This document shows positions 17,347 to 29,070 of a stretch of DNA of 64,000 nt, one piece after another. A model generated the notes under the pieces. It worked only from the letters and a program-made list of their open reading frames with translations, was not told where the DNA came from and did no database searches. The DNA is taken from NCBI GenBank assembly GCA_963722495.1, contig CAVRND010000014.1, positions 74,301 to 138,300 on the forward strand. The letters run 5' to 3'. This DNA comes from Hyphomicrobium_A sp963722495 (GTDB lineage: Bacteria; Pseudomonadota; Alphaproteobacteria; Rhizobiales; Hyphomicrobiaceae). A program made the translations under genes and the position numbers. The stretch's first letter is position 1, and each line of letters starts with the position of its first letter.

Positions 17347-18446
17347 CTAGTTCGCGAAGCGGAAGTGCATCACGTCGCCGTCCTTGACGACGTACTCCTT
17401 GCCTTCGAGCCGCATCTTGCCGGCATCCTTGGCGCCGGCCTCGCCGCCGAGCGTGACGTAGTCCTCGTAGGCGATCGTCTCGGCGCGGATGAAGCCCTTC
17501 TCGAAGTCGGTGTGGATGACGCCGGCCGCCTGCGGGCCCTTGGTGCCGCGCGTGATCGTCCAGGCGCGCGCTTCCTTCGGGCCGACGGTGAAATAGGTCA
17601 CGAGGTCGAGCAGCTGGTAGCCGGCGCGGATCAGGCGGTTGAGGCCCGGCTCCGTCAGGCCCATCTCGGCCAGGAACTCGCTGCGATCTGCCGGCGGCAA
17701 GCCGGCGAACTCGGCTTCGATCTTGGCCGAGATGATGACGCACACGGCGCCTTCGGCCTTGGCCCGCTCCTCCACGACTTTGCGAATAGGCGTTGCCGTT
17801 CGCGGCGGCGGACTTCTTCGACGTTGCAGACATAGACGACCGGCTTGGAGGTCAGCAGCTGCAGCGCCAGGAAGATCGGCTTCTCCTCGGGCGTGATCTC
17901 GGCCATGCGCGCGGGCTTGCCTTCGCGCAGCGGGATCAGCGCCTTCTCCATGACGGCGAACTGCGCCTTGGCTTCCTTGTCGCCCGCCTTGGCCTTCTTC
18001 TCGACCGCCGTGATGCGCTTCTCCAGGCTTTCCATGTCGGCGAGCATCAGCTCGGTCTCGACCACCTCGGCGTCGGCCAGCGGATCGATGCGGTTCTCGA
18101 CGTGGGTGATGTCGTCGTCCTCGAAGCAGCGCAGCACGTAGGCGACGGCGTCGACCTCGCGGATGTGCGACAGGAACTTGTTGCCGAGGCCCTCGCCCTT
18201 GGAGGCGCCGCGCACGAGGCCGGCGATGTCGACGAACGTCAGCCGCGTCGGGATGATCTGCCCGGACTTGGCGATGGCGGCGAGCTTGTCGAGGCGCTCG
18301 TCGGGCACGCCGACCTCGCCGACGTTCGGCTCGATGGTGCAGAACGGATAGTTGGCGGCCTCGGCCGCCGCCGTCTGCGTCAGCGCGTTGAACAGGGTGG
18401 ATTTGCCGACGTTCGGCAGACCCACGATGCCGCATTTGAAGCCCAT
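17347..18446 (-). CDS. ychF: Redox-regulated ATPase YchF/OLA1 (frame-broken)
   Basis: Obg-related P-loop ATPase that binds ribosomes. The N-terminus reads GFKCGIVGLPNVGKSTLFNA (G1), TFVDIAGLVRGASKGEGLGN (G3), then a coiled coil (ITAVEKKAKAGDKEAK) and PVVYVCNVEE with the NVEE variant of G4 that gives ATP preference. The C-terminal TGS-like domain carries TFFTVGP-type YFTVGPKEARAW, GVIHTDFEKGFIRAE and EYVVKDGDVMHFRFAN. Frame breaks lie between about 17785 and 17830, just after NVEE. Corrected length of about 365 is normal. YchF is near-universal, so these breaks are unlikely to be real. Confidence 0.95.
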
Positions 18447-18569
18447 GATGCGTGGCCCGGCGGTTGTTGGATGAGCGGGCGGGCGGGCGTGCCGCCCCGG
18501 CCCCGGTGGCGTTGCCAGATGCCTAGGGGGTTAGAGCCCGCTTGTGAAGCCCACCTTTGCCGCAGCTAC

Positions 18570-19821
18570 CTAGGGCCATGATCCCTCGATAGTCTTGCGG
18601 ATGAACGCCACTGCAGCAGGGACACCCCCCTCGTCGCGTATGGCCGCACCGATCATGGCAGCTTGGCGGCGCACGTCCGGTGCATCCATAGCAACAATGG
18701 CTTCGGCGAGGGCGCTGGCGGTTAATCTCTTGCGATCAAGTGGTGGTGGCCCGACACCTAATTGCGCAATGCGGCGCGCCCAAAACGGCTGATCCCCGAA
18801 GAAAGGACATGCAACGGTCGGCTTTCCGGCGCGCAGCGATGCTCCTGTCGTTCCGGCGCCGCCATGGTGGATCGTTGCCGAGACGTGGGGAAACAATCGG
18901 TCGTGGGGTGCGCCGGATATCGACCGCACATGGGAAACGCCGTGCACCGCCGCGAGGGCTCCGCCGCCGGTGGCCAGCAGGCCGCGCTTGCCTGTCTTCT
19001 CCAAGGCTTCGATGCAGATCTTGGTTACGCGCTCGGCATCGAGCCCCGGCATGCTGCCAAAGCCAATATAGACCGGGGGGCTTCCCGACTGGATGAAGGC
19101 CCTGAGGTCATCGTCGGGCTCCCATCGCGGGCGTATCCAGAAACCAGTAGCCGCTTACCAGAACGTCCTCGTTCCAGTCGGCGGGCTTGGCGAGGACGCT
19201 CGGGCTGTAGGCGTAAATGGTGCCGCGGGCACGCAGGCGTTTTGCCGGTGAGCCGGGCATGCCCAGCGTGGTCGCTCGCCAGTCGCTAAGCAACCGGCGG
19301 AACAGCACGTTGGATGCATTTGTCGCCAGACCGTGGCTAGCGCGATTGAACGGACCGAGATTGGCAAACGGCAACAACGGCGTCGGGAACGCCGAGGTTG
19401 GTGTGAAGCCTGGCAGCGGCGAGGCCAATATGAACGGCCTGCCGAGCTTCTCGGCCATGTGCGGCGATGCGATCGACTTGGGATGATGAACAATGACATC
19501 GGGCTGGAAATCGCGCACCGCGAGCCATTCGGCATCCAGCAATTTGCGCATCAATGGGCGGATATATTTTAGAAGCTTCAGCCCCGCGCCAAAGCCGGCG
19601 GGTCCGCTCGCCATCGCCGCTTTTCCTTCCGGAGTGTTGATCAGCTCCAGGAACTCGCCAGGGAGCGGCGCGAAGGGAACACCTCGCTCTCGAGCCATCG
19701 TCTCGAACTGCATAGGACCGGCAAGCTGCACGTCGTGCCCGTCGCTCAACAGTCCAAGTGCCAGCGCCACGTACGGCTGGACGTCTCCGCGTGTACCGAG
19801 CGCCTGTATCGCTATGCGCAT
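18570..19821 (-). CDS. UGT-type glycosyltransferase (frame-broken)
   Basis: About 416 residues after correction. The N-terminal acceptor domain starts RIAIQALGTRGDVQPYVALA, the GSRGDVQPF-type opening of sterol and macrolide glucosyltransferases (family GT1/GT28). The C-terminal donor-binding domain has VYIGFGSMPG, HVSATIHHGGAGTTGASLRA and GVGPPPLDRKRLTA, with the HHGGAGTT nucleotide-sugar motif. One indel near 19115-19125 separates the two halves. It should transfer a sugar from a nucleotide donor to a lipid or polyketide acceptor; the acceptor is unknown. It starts about 30 bases after the stop of the gene above and may share its transcript. Confidence 0.85.
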
Positions 19822-19851
19822 TACAGCTTTCGTTCGTCCCGTATGTGCCGT

Positions 19852-20774
19852 TTAACGGAAGCGCGTCAGGGCGAAGACGGAATAGCTGGACGGGCTCGGC
19901 AGCTTCTCCTTGCCGCTCATGGCGTCGGTGAGCGCCTCGCCGACGTTGGTGCCGGGGTCGGTCTGCCTTCACCGCGATGACGATGAACGGCCGCTGCCAG
20001 CTGGTGCCGCCGGTCTCGCAGTTGGTGCACGGATCGCGGTATTGCCCGAGGTTCAGCGTCCAGATCGGCGTGGCCGCTGCGACGGCGCCCGAAACGAGCG
20101 TCGCCGCTTGCTTGGCGCGGCGCTCGGCTCGCGCGACCTCCTCGGCCGCGATCCCCTCCTGCGAGGCGGTGCCGACGGTGATCACTTCCTTGGCGTCGGC
20201 GAGCGCGCCCTTCACCTCGTCATCGAGCACGGCGGCGGCCACATCGGCGCGCGGGATCACGGTGCCGTCCTTCTCCAGATCCTCGGCGCTGCCGCGCACC
20301 CACAGGAAGCTCTTGTTGAGCACGACGACGTCGAAGGTGCCGCGGCGCCCGGCCTTGTCCTTGCCCTCGATGGCGAACACGGTGGAGTTGCGCGTCTGGC
20401 GCACCTCCGGCTCGGGCGCGATGGCGGCCGTCTCGACCGGCGCACGGTTGGCGATGACCTTCTCGCGGATCTCGATGGCGCCGTAGGTCGCCGCCGCGCC
20501 GGTCGTGGCGACGAGCATGGCGACGCCGGCATTGCGTCTTGAACAGGCCGAGGAACCAGGAGATGCGGTCCCACCAGCCGGCGCCTTTGTCGTAGGCGCG
20601 ATAGCCGCGCCACAACCAGCTGAGCGGACCACGGCGGCGTCGCTCTTCTTCCTGCACGAGAGCAGCGGTAGCCGCGGCCTCGGGGTTGGCGCAGACGATC
20701 CACGCCAGCACAAAGCCGACGGCGAAGGCGCCAGCGGCGTACAGCGGAAGGTTGGCGATCAGATCTTGCGTCAT
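19852..20774 (-). CDS. Membrane protein of unknown function (frame-broken)
   Basis: About 307 codons in three pieces. The N-terminus (MTQDLIANLPLYAAGAFAVG) has a membrane helix and a WLWRGYRAYDKGAGWWDRIS amphipathic stretch. A second membrane segment (VAMLVATTGAAATYGAIEI) precedes a large soluble domain with two close cysteines (DPCTNCETGG) and a C-terminus PSSYSVFALTRFR. Breaks lie near 20535 and 19972; the stop is TAA 19852-19854. No recognised domain. It precedes the glycosyltransferase on the same strand. Confidence 0.6.
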
Positions 20775-20881
20775 GTGTCTGCCCCGACTTGGCGGCCCGG
20801 TGACGTGTGCCGGGGCGTCGGCTGGGCAACGCGTCGTGCTCAGAGAAGTTGCACGACGCGTTTGCCTAGCGCCTCGCTAGT

Positions 20882-21229
20882 TCAAAAATTGATGTGCTGG
20901 ATCACGTAACCGGCGGCGAAGGCAATGAGGCCGGCGATGACGATCTGCGGCAGCACCGACACGAACTTGCCCAGCAGCTCGACGAACGCCTGGAACAAGG
21001 CGACGACGCCCGACCACAGCACCATGAACGCCTTGTACAAAATGTAGGCGATGGCGCCGAGGGCGATGACGAGGATGACGATCTTCCAGATCGGCAGCGA
21101 CTGCCAGTCGGACGAGAAGACCGAGACGATCTGGCCGAACGACCAGTTCCAGACCAGCTGCAGGAACTTGAAGATCGCAGCGATGCCCTGCTGCAAGAAC
21201 GAAACGATGGAATTGATAATGCCTTCCAC
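20882..21229 (-). CDS. Small integral membrane protein
   Basis: 115 residues from GTG 21229, with GGGAGG five bases upstream. Two clear membrane helices (IWKIVILVIALGAIAYILY and LPQIVIAGLIAFAAGYVI) and an amphipathic N-terminal helix. No homologous family recognised. It lies between the ABC-2 exporter genes and the membrane protein ending at 19852, all on the minus strand. Confidence 0.6.
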   Translation of the reverse strand: MEGIINSIVSFLQQGIAAIFKFLQLVWNWSFGQIVSVFSSDWQSLPIWKIVILVIALGAIAYILYKAFMVLWSGVVALFQAFVELLGKFVSVLPQIVIAGLIAFAAGYVIQHINF

Positions 21230-21321
21230 GTGCACCTCCCCTGACGATGCTGCAGGCCCGGTCACATACCGCGGCCCCCCGGCGCCACACTGGCCCGGGC
21301 TCGTTGCGTGCGCAAGACGTG

Positions 21322-22080
21322 TCAGGCTTTCAGGCGGTAGCCGGTGGTGAAAATGCGCCAGATGACGGCGAGGCAGACGAGCAGGAAGACCACTGTCATG
21401 GACAGGCTGACGACGATATTGACGTCGGAGATCTCAAAGAAGCTCCAGCGGAATCCGCTGATCAGGTACACGACGGGATTGAACAGCGTCACCGTCTGCC
21501 AGAACGGCGGCAGCATGTTCACCGAGTAGAACGTGCCGCCGAAGAATGTCAGCGGCGTCACAATCAACAGCGGGATGATCTGCAGCTTCTCGAAGCCGTC
21601 GGCCCAGATGCCGATGATGAAGCCGAACAGGCTGAAGGTCACCGCGGTGAGCACCAGGAAGGCGAGCATCCAGAACGGATGGGCGATGTGCAGGGGCACG
21701 AACAGCGCCGCGGTGCCGAGGATGATGAGCCCCAGGATGATCGACTTGGTGGCCGCGGCGCCGACGTAGCCGAGCACGATCTCCAGCGGCGAGATCGGCG
21801 CCGAGAGCAGCTCGTAGATGGTGCCGGTGAAGCGCGGGAAATAGATGCCGAACGAGGCGTTGGCGATCGATCTGCGTCAGCAGCTGCAGCATGATCAGCC
21901 CCGGCACGATGAAGGCGCCGTAGCTGACGCCGTCGATGTGGGCGATGCGCGAGCCGATGGCGGCGCCGAAGACGATGAAATAAAGCGACGTCGACAGCAC
22001 CGGCGAGAAGATGCTCTGCATCACCGTGCGGAAGGCGCGCGACATCTCGAACATGTAGATGGCTTTGACCGCGTGCAGGT

Positions 22081-22084
<4 letters not shown>
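21322..22084 (-). CDS. ABC-2 type transporter, permease (YadH-like; one frame break)
   Basis: About 253 residues with six membrane segments. The start FEMSRAFRTVMQSIFSPVLS and the ABC-2 signature PLTFFGGTFYSVNMLPP followed by NPVVYLISGFRW are typical of YadH/NodJ-like permeases. One indel near 21870 splits it. Its ATG overlaps the stop of the ATPase gene (ATGA), so the pair is translationally coupled. Such pairs export polysaccharides, lipids or drugs; substrate unknown. Confidence 0.9.
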
Positions 22085-23009
<925 letters not shown>

Positions 23010-23058
23010 GGTGCGGGGATAAGCACTCGCGGCCTCCGCTTCAAGGCGGCGTCGCGCA

Positions 23059-23787
23059 TTACTCCTTGTCGCCGCGACCGGCGAGCCACTTCTTGAGGTT
23101 CTCGGCCAGCGCCCCGGCGCGCTTTCCCGCGCGCTCGCCGGCTGGGTGCGGGTTGCGCGGCGCGCGCTCCGGCTTCTTGGGCGGCGGCGGCTCGGGCTCG
23201 TCTGCGCGGCGTCGTCCGTCGCGCGGGTCTTGAGCGCGACTTGCGACAGGAAGCGGGCGCTGTCGCCCTTGGCGAGAAAGGGCGCCGCATCGGCCATGGC
23301 GTCGAGCAGCGGATCGAGCCAGCCGTATTCGACCTTGGCGAAGTCGTGCAGCACGTAGTGCGCCACGGCGTCCTTGACGCCGGGATGCCCGACGCCGATG
23401 CGCACGCGATGATAGTCGTTGCCCATGTGCGCGGTGATCGAGCGCAGGCCGTTGTGGCCGGCGTTGCCGCCGCCGACCTTCACCTTGAGCTTGCCGGGCG
23501 CCAGGTCGATCTCGTCGTGAAAGACGTAGATGTCCTCGACGGGGATCTTGAGGAAGCGCGCGGCCTCGCCGACCGAGCGGCCGCTGTCGTTCATGTAGGT
23601 GGTGGGCTTCAAGCAGCACGACGCGCTCGCCGCCGAGCGTGCCTTCCGCCGTCTCGCCCTGGAAGCGCTTGCGCCAGGCGCCGAGGCTGTGCGCGTCGAC
23701 GATCCTGTCGAGCGCCACGTAGCCGACGTTGTGGCGGTGGCGGGCGTACTGCGCGCCAGGGTTTCCCAGACCGACGAACAGCTTCAT
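23059..23787 (-). CDS. pth: Peptidyl-tRNA hydrolase (frame-broken)
   Basis: Releases tRNA from abortive peptidyl-tRNA. The start LFVGLGNPGAQYARHRHNVG contains the substrate-binding Asn and catalytic His. KPTTYMNDSG, VFHDEIDL and KVGGGNAGHNGLRSI complete the family signatures. The first break is near 23609, where CTGCTTGAAGCCC should read CTGCTGAAGCCC (one extra T); another near 23205 shifts into the basic C-terminal tail ending AGRGDKE. Corrected length is about 243, somewhat longer than E. coli Pth because of the Pro/Arg-rich tail usual in Hyphomicrobiales. It lies 64 bases after rplY. Confidence 0.95.
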   Translation of the reverse strand: MKLFVGLGNPGAQYARHRHNVGYVALDRIVDAHSLGAWRKRFQGETAEGTLGGERVVLLEAHHLHERQRPLGRRGRALPQDPRRGHLRLSRRDRPGARQAQGEGRRRQRRPQRPALDHRAHGQRLSSRAHRRRASRRQGRRGALRAARLRQGRIRLARSAARRHGRCGALSRQGRQRPLPVASRAQDPRDGRRRADEPEPPPPKKPERAPRNPHPAGERAGKRAGALAENLKKWLAGRGDKE

Positions 23788-23851
23788 GGGCGTGCCCCGG
23801 CGAGGAGGAAGACAGGCGGGCGCGCGATGATCGCGGCGCCCGCCTGCCGTC

Positions 23852-24622
23852 TTACTTCTTCTTGGCGCAGGGCCGCAGCCTTGGCCGCGGGAGCTGCACC
23901 CTTCGCAGGTGCGGCGCCCTTGGCGGGAGCTGCGCCCTTGCGCGGGAGCCGCACCCTTGGCGGGAGCCGCACCGGCCTTGGCATCGCCGCCGGCAGCCGC
24001 CGCACCTTCCGCGGGCGCTGCTGCAGCAGCCGCCGGAGCTTCCTCTTCCTGCTTCACGGCGCCGGCGATGGTGGCGATGCGTGAAGTCGCGATCCTTGAT
24101 GGTCAGCTCGGCATCCTTGGGCAGCTGGACGGCCGAGATGTGGATCGAGCGGCCGATCTCGAGGCCCGTCAGGTCCACCTCGAAGAAGGCCGGGATGTGG
24201 TCGTAGGGGCAGATGACCTCGACATCGTGGCGCACGATGTTCAAGACGCCGCCGCGCTTCAGGCCGGGCGACAGCGCCTCGTTGACGAAGCGCACCGGAA
24301 CCTCGACGCGGATGCGGCCGTCCTTGCCGATGCGCAGGAAGTCGACGTGGATCGGCTGATCCTTGACGGGGTCGACCTGCATGTCGCGCGGGATGACGCG
24401 GCTCTTCTTGCCTTCGACGTTCACCTCGAACACGGTCGAGGTGAAGTGGCCCTTGATGACCTGCTTCCACAGATCGTTGTAGTCGAGTGCGATGGTCTCG
24501 GGCGGCTGGCCGTCGCCATAGATGACGCCCGGGACTTTTCCTTCACGACGAGCTTGGCGTGCGGCCCCCTTGCCGGCACGTGGGCGCGCCGTGGCTTTCA
24601 GCTCGATGAGCGGCTGAGCCAT
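23852..24622 (-). CDS. rplY: Ribosomal protein bL25 (CTC family; tail frame-broken)
   Basis: Binds 5S rRNA. The N-terminal L25 domain has RPRAGKGAARQARREGKVPG and VIYGDGQPPETIAL; the C-terminal TL5/CTC domain has VEVICPYDHIPAFFEVDL and SIHISAVQLPKDAELTI. After DRDFT one indel near 24075 shifts into an acidic/Ala tail, and the Ala-Pro-Lys repeat tail (AAPAKGAAPAKG) breaks two or three more times before ending in CAKKK. ATG 24622 has GGAGAC upstream. The order rplY-pth is standard. The low-complexity tail explains part of the indel density. Confidence 0.93.
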   Translation of the reverse strand: MAQPLIELKATARPRAGKGAARQARREGKVPGVIYGDGQPPETIALDYNDLWKQVIKGHFTSTVFEVNVEGKKSRVIPRDMQVDPVKDQPIHVDFLRIGKDGRIRVEVPVRFVNEALSPGLKRGGVLNIVRHDVEVICPYDHIPAFFEVDLTGLEIGRSIHISAVQLPKDAELTIKDRDFTHRHHRRRREAGRGSSGGCCSSARGRCGGCRRRCQGRCGSRQGCGSRARAQLPPRAPHLRRVQLPRPRLRPCAKKK

Positions 24623-24904
24623 GGCAGTGTCTCCAACAAAATCGGGGCCTTGCGGCCCGTTGATCGACGCGGCCTCCAAGGGTGCCGGGCGCCGTCTCAT
24701 GCCGAAATGCTTGAGATGGCGCGGGTTATAGCGGCGGGTCAGTGACTTGGCAATTGCCGGACAGGCGCGCGTGACCCTCGGCGGCTATGGCCGACGGGGA
24801 AGATCGGCGGTCGGGGGTTATGTTTTTCACCTTACGTCCTTGGCAGATGTTGTCATGTCTGCGAACGAGACGCGGACCGTAGTCCGAGGAGCCGAGAAAG
24901 TCCC

Positions 24905-25318
24905 ATGGTTCGCAAGAGCACAAGCGCCGGCCTGCTCCCGAGCAGGACAAGATGATCGTCGAGGCGCTGCGCGGCGTCGGCCGGCCGGTGAGCGCCTACG
25001 AGCTGATCGATCAGCTGCGCGACAAGGCGAGCTTGGCGCCGCAGACCGTCTACCGCGCGCTCGACCGCCTGATCGCCGACGGCCAGGCGCACCGTCTGGA
25101 ATCGCTCAACGCCTTCGTCGCCTGCCGCCATCCCGAGCCATGAAGGCGCGGCGGTGTTCGCCATCTGCAACGACTGCGGCACGGTGACGGAGTTCGACGA
25201 GCCGGCCGCCATCGAGCGGCTCGCTGCTTGGGCGCGCAAGGCAAAGTTCGCCGTCGATCAGATGACGCTTGAGCTGCGCGGCCGCTGCCGCCTGTGCACC
25301 GCGCAAGCAACGCGCTGA
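24905..25318 (+). CDS. zur: Zinc uptake regulator, Fur family (frame-broken)
   Basis: About 137 residues. The winged-helix part reads RPVSAYELIDQLRDKASLAP, QTVYRALDRLIADGQAHRL. The segment ESLNAFVACRHPEPH and the two cysteine pairs CNDCG and CRLC match Zur rather than Fur or Irr, which lack this combination. Under zinc sufficiency Zur represses uptake genes. Breaks lie near 24920-24940 and 25135. It is divergent from rplY (282 bases apart, no other feature seen) and ends two bases before a hairpin terminator. A Zur-box-like palindrome occurs at 33211. Confidence 0.82.
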
Positions 25319-25319
25319 G

Positions 25320-25363
25320 TGCAAAAGGCTCGCCCCCGCGTCAGCGGGACCGAGCCTTTTGCA
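25320..25363. terminator. Nested bidirectional hairpin terminator between zur and psiF
   Basis: A perfect 13-base inverted repeat, TGCAAAAGGCTCG and CGAGCCTTTTGCA, encloses a second perfect 5-base stem (CCCGC/GCGGG, loop GTCA). The A and T runs lie in the outer stem, so the RNA hairpin ends in a U tract read from either direction. It starts two bases after the zur stop and 20 bases before the psiF stop. It is the strongest hairpin I found by eye in the window. Confidence 0.8.
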
Positions 25364-25382
25364 AGTTATGCGGCACTATCGG

Positions 25383-25664
25383 TCAGTTCATTCCCGCGTT
25401 CGTGCTCGGGGATCTATAGCCCTTCATCGAACCGTATTTCGACTTCGAGCCGCCGGTTCCGGCTGTTGCGCCTTTCTCAGCCTCCCTCTTGCACTTCGCG
25501 CGGAAGTGCTTGCGCTCTTTGCCGTGCAGCCCTTTCGCATCCGCTTCCTTCGAGCATTCGAGCGAGATGGCGCTGTGAGGTTTCGAGACTGCCGCTTGCG
25601 CGGTCGGCGCACCCAGCGAAAGAGCGAAGGCGGCGGTGCCGGCGAGGATCATAAACTTCTGCAT
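25383..25664 (-). CDS. psiF: PsiF-repeat secreted protein
   Basis: 93 residues from ATG 25664 with GGAG six bases upstream. A signal peptide (FMILAGTAAFALSLGAPTAQA) leads to CSKEADAKGLHGKERKHFRA, the PsiF repeat, which usually reads C..EA..K.L.G..R..F...C. PsiF is phosphate-starvation-inducible in E. coli but its role is unknown. Only one repeat is present where E. coli has two. The C-terminus is Ser/Gly/Lys-rich. It converges on zur. Confidence 0.8.
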   Translation of the reverse strand: MQKFMILAGTAAFALSLGAPTAQAAVSKPHSAISLECSKEADAKGLHGKERKHFRAKCKREAEKGATAGTGGSKSKYGSMKGYRSPSTNAGMN

Positions 25665-25892
25665 CAGTATCTCCATGAGCTGCCATCTGGCGGGCGGAGT
25701 TTCTGACACGGCTGCGGCTGCACCAAGGTTCGATCTGCTTTGTGGTTGTCATTTGCTATCGAGGACGCGCCGCAACCAATTAAAACCGCATCATCCGCTA
25801 AGGGTGAGTTGTTGAGAGTTGCGCCTCGTTGCGGGGCCGAGGGCGGCGCCGCACTTCTTTATGGGCGACCCCGTCGGAGCCGCCGCAGCCGC

Positions 25893-26826
<934 letters not shown>

Positions 26827-26907
26827 CGGCGGCGGGCCGCGGCCCTCAGGACGGGGATCGAAGGGCATGATACGCCTCCACAGCCGTTCGCCGGGCGCTT
26901 CTAGCAA

Positions 26908-26939
26908 GAGGGCCCACACCTGTAAACGGCGGGGCCCTC
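26908..26939. terminator. Possible hairpin terminator upstream of prs
   Basis: Perfect 8-base inverted repeat GAGGGCCC / GGGCCCTC with a 16-base loop, between the stop of the lipoprotein gene (27010) and the start of prs (26826), both on the minus strand. There is no U tract, so it may be a weak terminator or a 5'-leader structure of prs. Confidence 0.35.
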
Positions 26940-27009
26940 ATAATGCCGTCGGAAAGTTGACGCGGCGTGTCAGCACTTGCGGGACCGGGCGTTACCGCCC
27001 GGTTATCGC

Positions 27010-28081
27010 TTAGTTGGAGCTGGTCCGCTGCGTCGGCTGCGGCAGGAGCTTAACAATTCCCTGCGCCGCCGCCGCCGCCGCTGCATCCGCCGTCTTGCCC
27101 CACGAGCCGTCGAGCGAGCCCTGCGGAACCTCGTTCTTCTGCGACACGGTACCGAGCTTCTTGCCGGAAGGATCGGTGACGCTCCAGTCGATGGTGATCG
27201 GCTGCTTGCCGTCCTTGCCGGCGCCCATCGCGACCTTGCCTTCGACGATGTAGGTGTCGGGCGACTGGGCCTCGGTGAGCGCCACGCCGCTGCGCGTCAG
27301 CTCACGCTGCAGCGCGGCGCGAAGGGTCGAGCTGCCGTCGCCGGGTGCGCCGGTGACGGTCGGAACCAGGGCCTTGACCGAGCCGCCGCCGGTGCTGCCG
27401 GTGACGATCGGCTTCGACTGGCGTCGGCGAAGCGTAGGCGCCGCTGGCGGTGCGCGTGGCCGCCGTCTGCACCAGGCCGCCGGCTGTTCCGGCACTGGCG
27501 CTACCGGCGTGGCCCGCCCGCCGCCCGGCATCCAGGCGGTCACCGAGGTGACGGTCTTGGAGGCGATCGACTGCACGAGGACCGGCGTGACGGCCGTCCA
27601 CGGATCCTTGCTCTTGCCCGAGGAGACGGTCTCTTCGCCGCTCACGCGGTGAACGCCCTTGCCGCTCGCGTCCGTGACGTCCCAGATGTAGGACACCTTC
27701 GACTTGGTGCCCTTCTTCTCCAGCGAGGAGACGACGTAGCCGCGCAGCGTGTACTCCGCCTTCTCGTCCGGCGCCTTGGCGACGCGGATGCCCTGGCGCT
27801 CCATGTCGGCCATGAGCTGTGTGCGCAGATCGCCCGACACGTTCTCCGGCGGGCCGATGACAGGTGCGATGGCGAACTGTGCGCCCTTCGCCGCCGCCAG
27901 CGGCGGCGGACTGGCGACACCGACGCCGTCGGCGCATCGCCGCCGACGAGCTGAATAGCGATGATGTCAGCGAATTGGCAGTTTCACATCCGGCCAATCC
28001 GAAGGCTATCCAGCCCGCGAACAGTGCGAATGCAAGTGGCTTCGTTTTTTGCCAAGCCGCAGCAGTATCAAAGGTCGTCAC
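27010..28081 (-). CDS. Lipoprotein with two tandem related domains (frame-broken)
   Basis: About 357 codons from GTG 28081 (GGGGGAG seven bases upstream). The N-terminus AFALFAGWIAFGLAGC ends in the lipobox LAGC, so it should be lipid-anchored. Two units follow. Unit one has LRTQLMADMERQGIRVAKAP, YTLRGYVVS, then YIWDVTDASGKGVHRVSGEE; unit two has LRAALQRELTRSGVALTEAQ, YIVEGKVAM, then IDWSVTDPSGKKLGTVSQKN. The matching order shows an internal duplication. The C-terminal helix is Ala-rich. Breaks lie near 27915 and 27470. Family not recognised. Confidence 0.7.
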
Positions 28082-28283
28082 GGCGACGCTCCCCCGTTGA
28101 GTACTCGCTGTTTCTTCCGGCGGCCGGCGTACGAACCTTGCGGCCTTGAACTCCTTAATGACCGGTACCTCTCCAGAATCGTCTAACCAGTCATTACTGC
28201 CGCGTCCAGATCGAATCCGAACGTCATGGCGTCCGATAGTAATTCCCCGAGCGAAACGCAGGACGCCATTGTGGATTGTGCAA

Positions 28284-29060
28284 TTAAGCCACGACAATGG
28301 CGGAGATTTGACGGCCGTAATCGCCCTCTGAGACGGTGCTGCGAGCGCCTGAAGCTGAAGAAAAGCGATTCGTTCGCATACGTGCACACACTCTGCTGCT
28401 CAACTTGGCCGACACCGCTTGCCTCAAGCCGCGTCCCGACAAAGCCGGGAAGGTCGAAATGCGCCCGCCCGTGAGGGTTATTGCGGGCGAGAAACATTTC
28501 GTTCGTCGGGCAAACTTTGAGCAAGGCCTCTTCGAAGTCTGGACCGACTTCGTATGAAACTTGGTTAATGGCCGGCCCGATTGCCGCGATAATGCGATTT
28601 CGCCGCGCCCCGAGTTTCTCCATGCGCCGCGACCGTCGCCTCGATCACGCCCGCCGACGGCCCCGCGCCAGCCGGCGTGGGCGGCGCCGACGACCCCGGC
28701 CTCCGGGTCGGCGAACAGCACCGGCGCGCAGTCGGCCGTCAGGATGCCGATGACGAGGCCGGGGGTGCGGCGTCACCAGGCGTCGGCCTTGGGCCGGGCG
28801 CCGGGTCGACGGGGCCGTCGATGGCGACCGCATCGCCGCTGTGCACCTGGTAGATCGTGGCGACGTCCGCGTGGCTGCCGCCGAGGTGGCGGGCGACGCG
28901 GGCGCGGTTCTCGGCGACGTTCGCCGGCGCGTCGGCCGAGCCCGGTCCGCAGTTGAGGCTGGCGTAGATCCCCTCCGACACGCCGCCGAGCGCGCGTGAA
29001 GAAGCCGTGGCGGATGCCGGGAAGGCGGGCGAGGGAGCGGGCTTCGATCGGTTGCAGCAT
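28284..29060 (-). CDS. pgeF: Peptidoglycan editing factor PgeF, laccase-domain protein (frame-broken)
   Basis: Laccase-domain (YfiH/DUF152) protein; in E. coli PgeF prevents misincorporation of L-Ser into peptidoglycan. Core motifs are GFFTRA, LNCGPGSADAPANVAENR, QVHSGD (metal His), GILTADCAPVLFADP (Cys) and GAAHAGWRGAV (His). The end reads FFSFRRSQHR, then after correction EGDYGRQISAIVV. Breaks occur near 28995, 28770, 28650 and 28345. Its start lies 11 bases after the stop of the methyltransferase, continuing the order lgt - methyltransferase - pgeF common in Alphaproteobacteria. Confidence 0.9.
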
Positions 29061-29070
29061 GGTTCGAGAC

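Noticed and set aside
23852..24010. Tandem Ala-Pro-Lys codons in the rplY tail as a separate repeat locus
   Set aside because: They encode the usual low-complexity C-terminal tail of alphaproteobacterial bL25.
24905..25318. Fur or Irr instead of Zur
   Set aside because: ESLNAF(V)AC with the two CxxC pairs and the short length fit Zur better; Irr lacks the C-terminal CxxC and Fur has a longer His-rich region.
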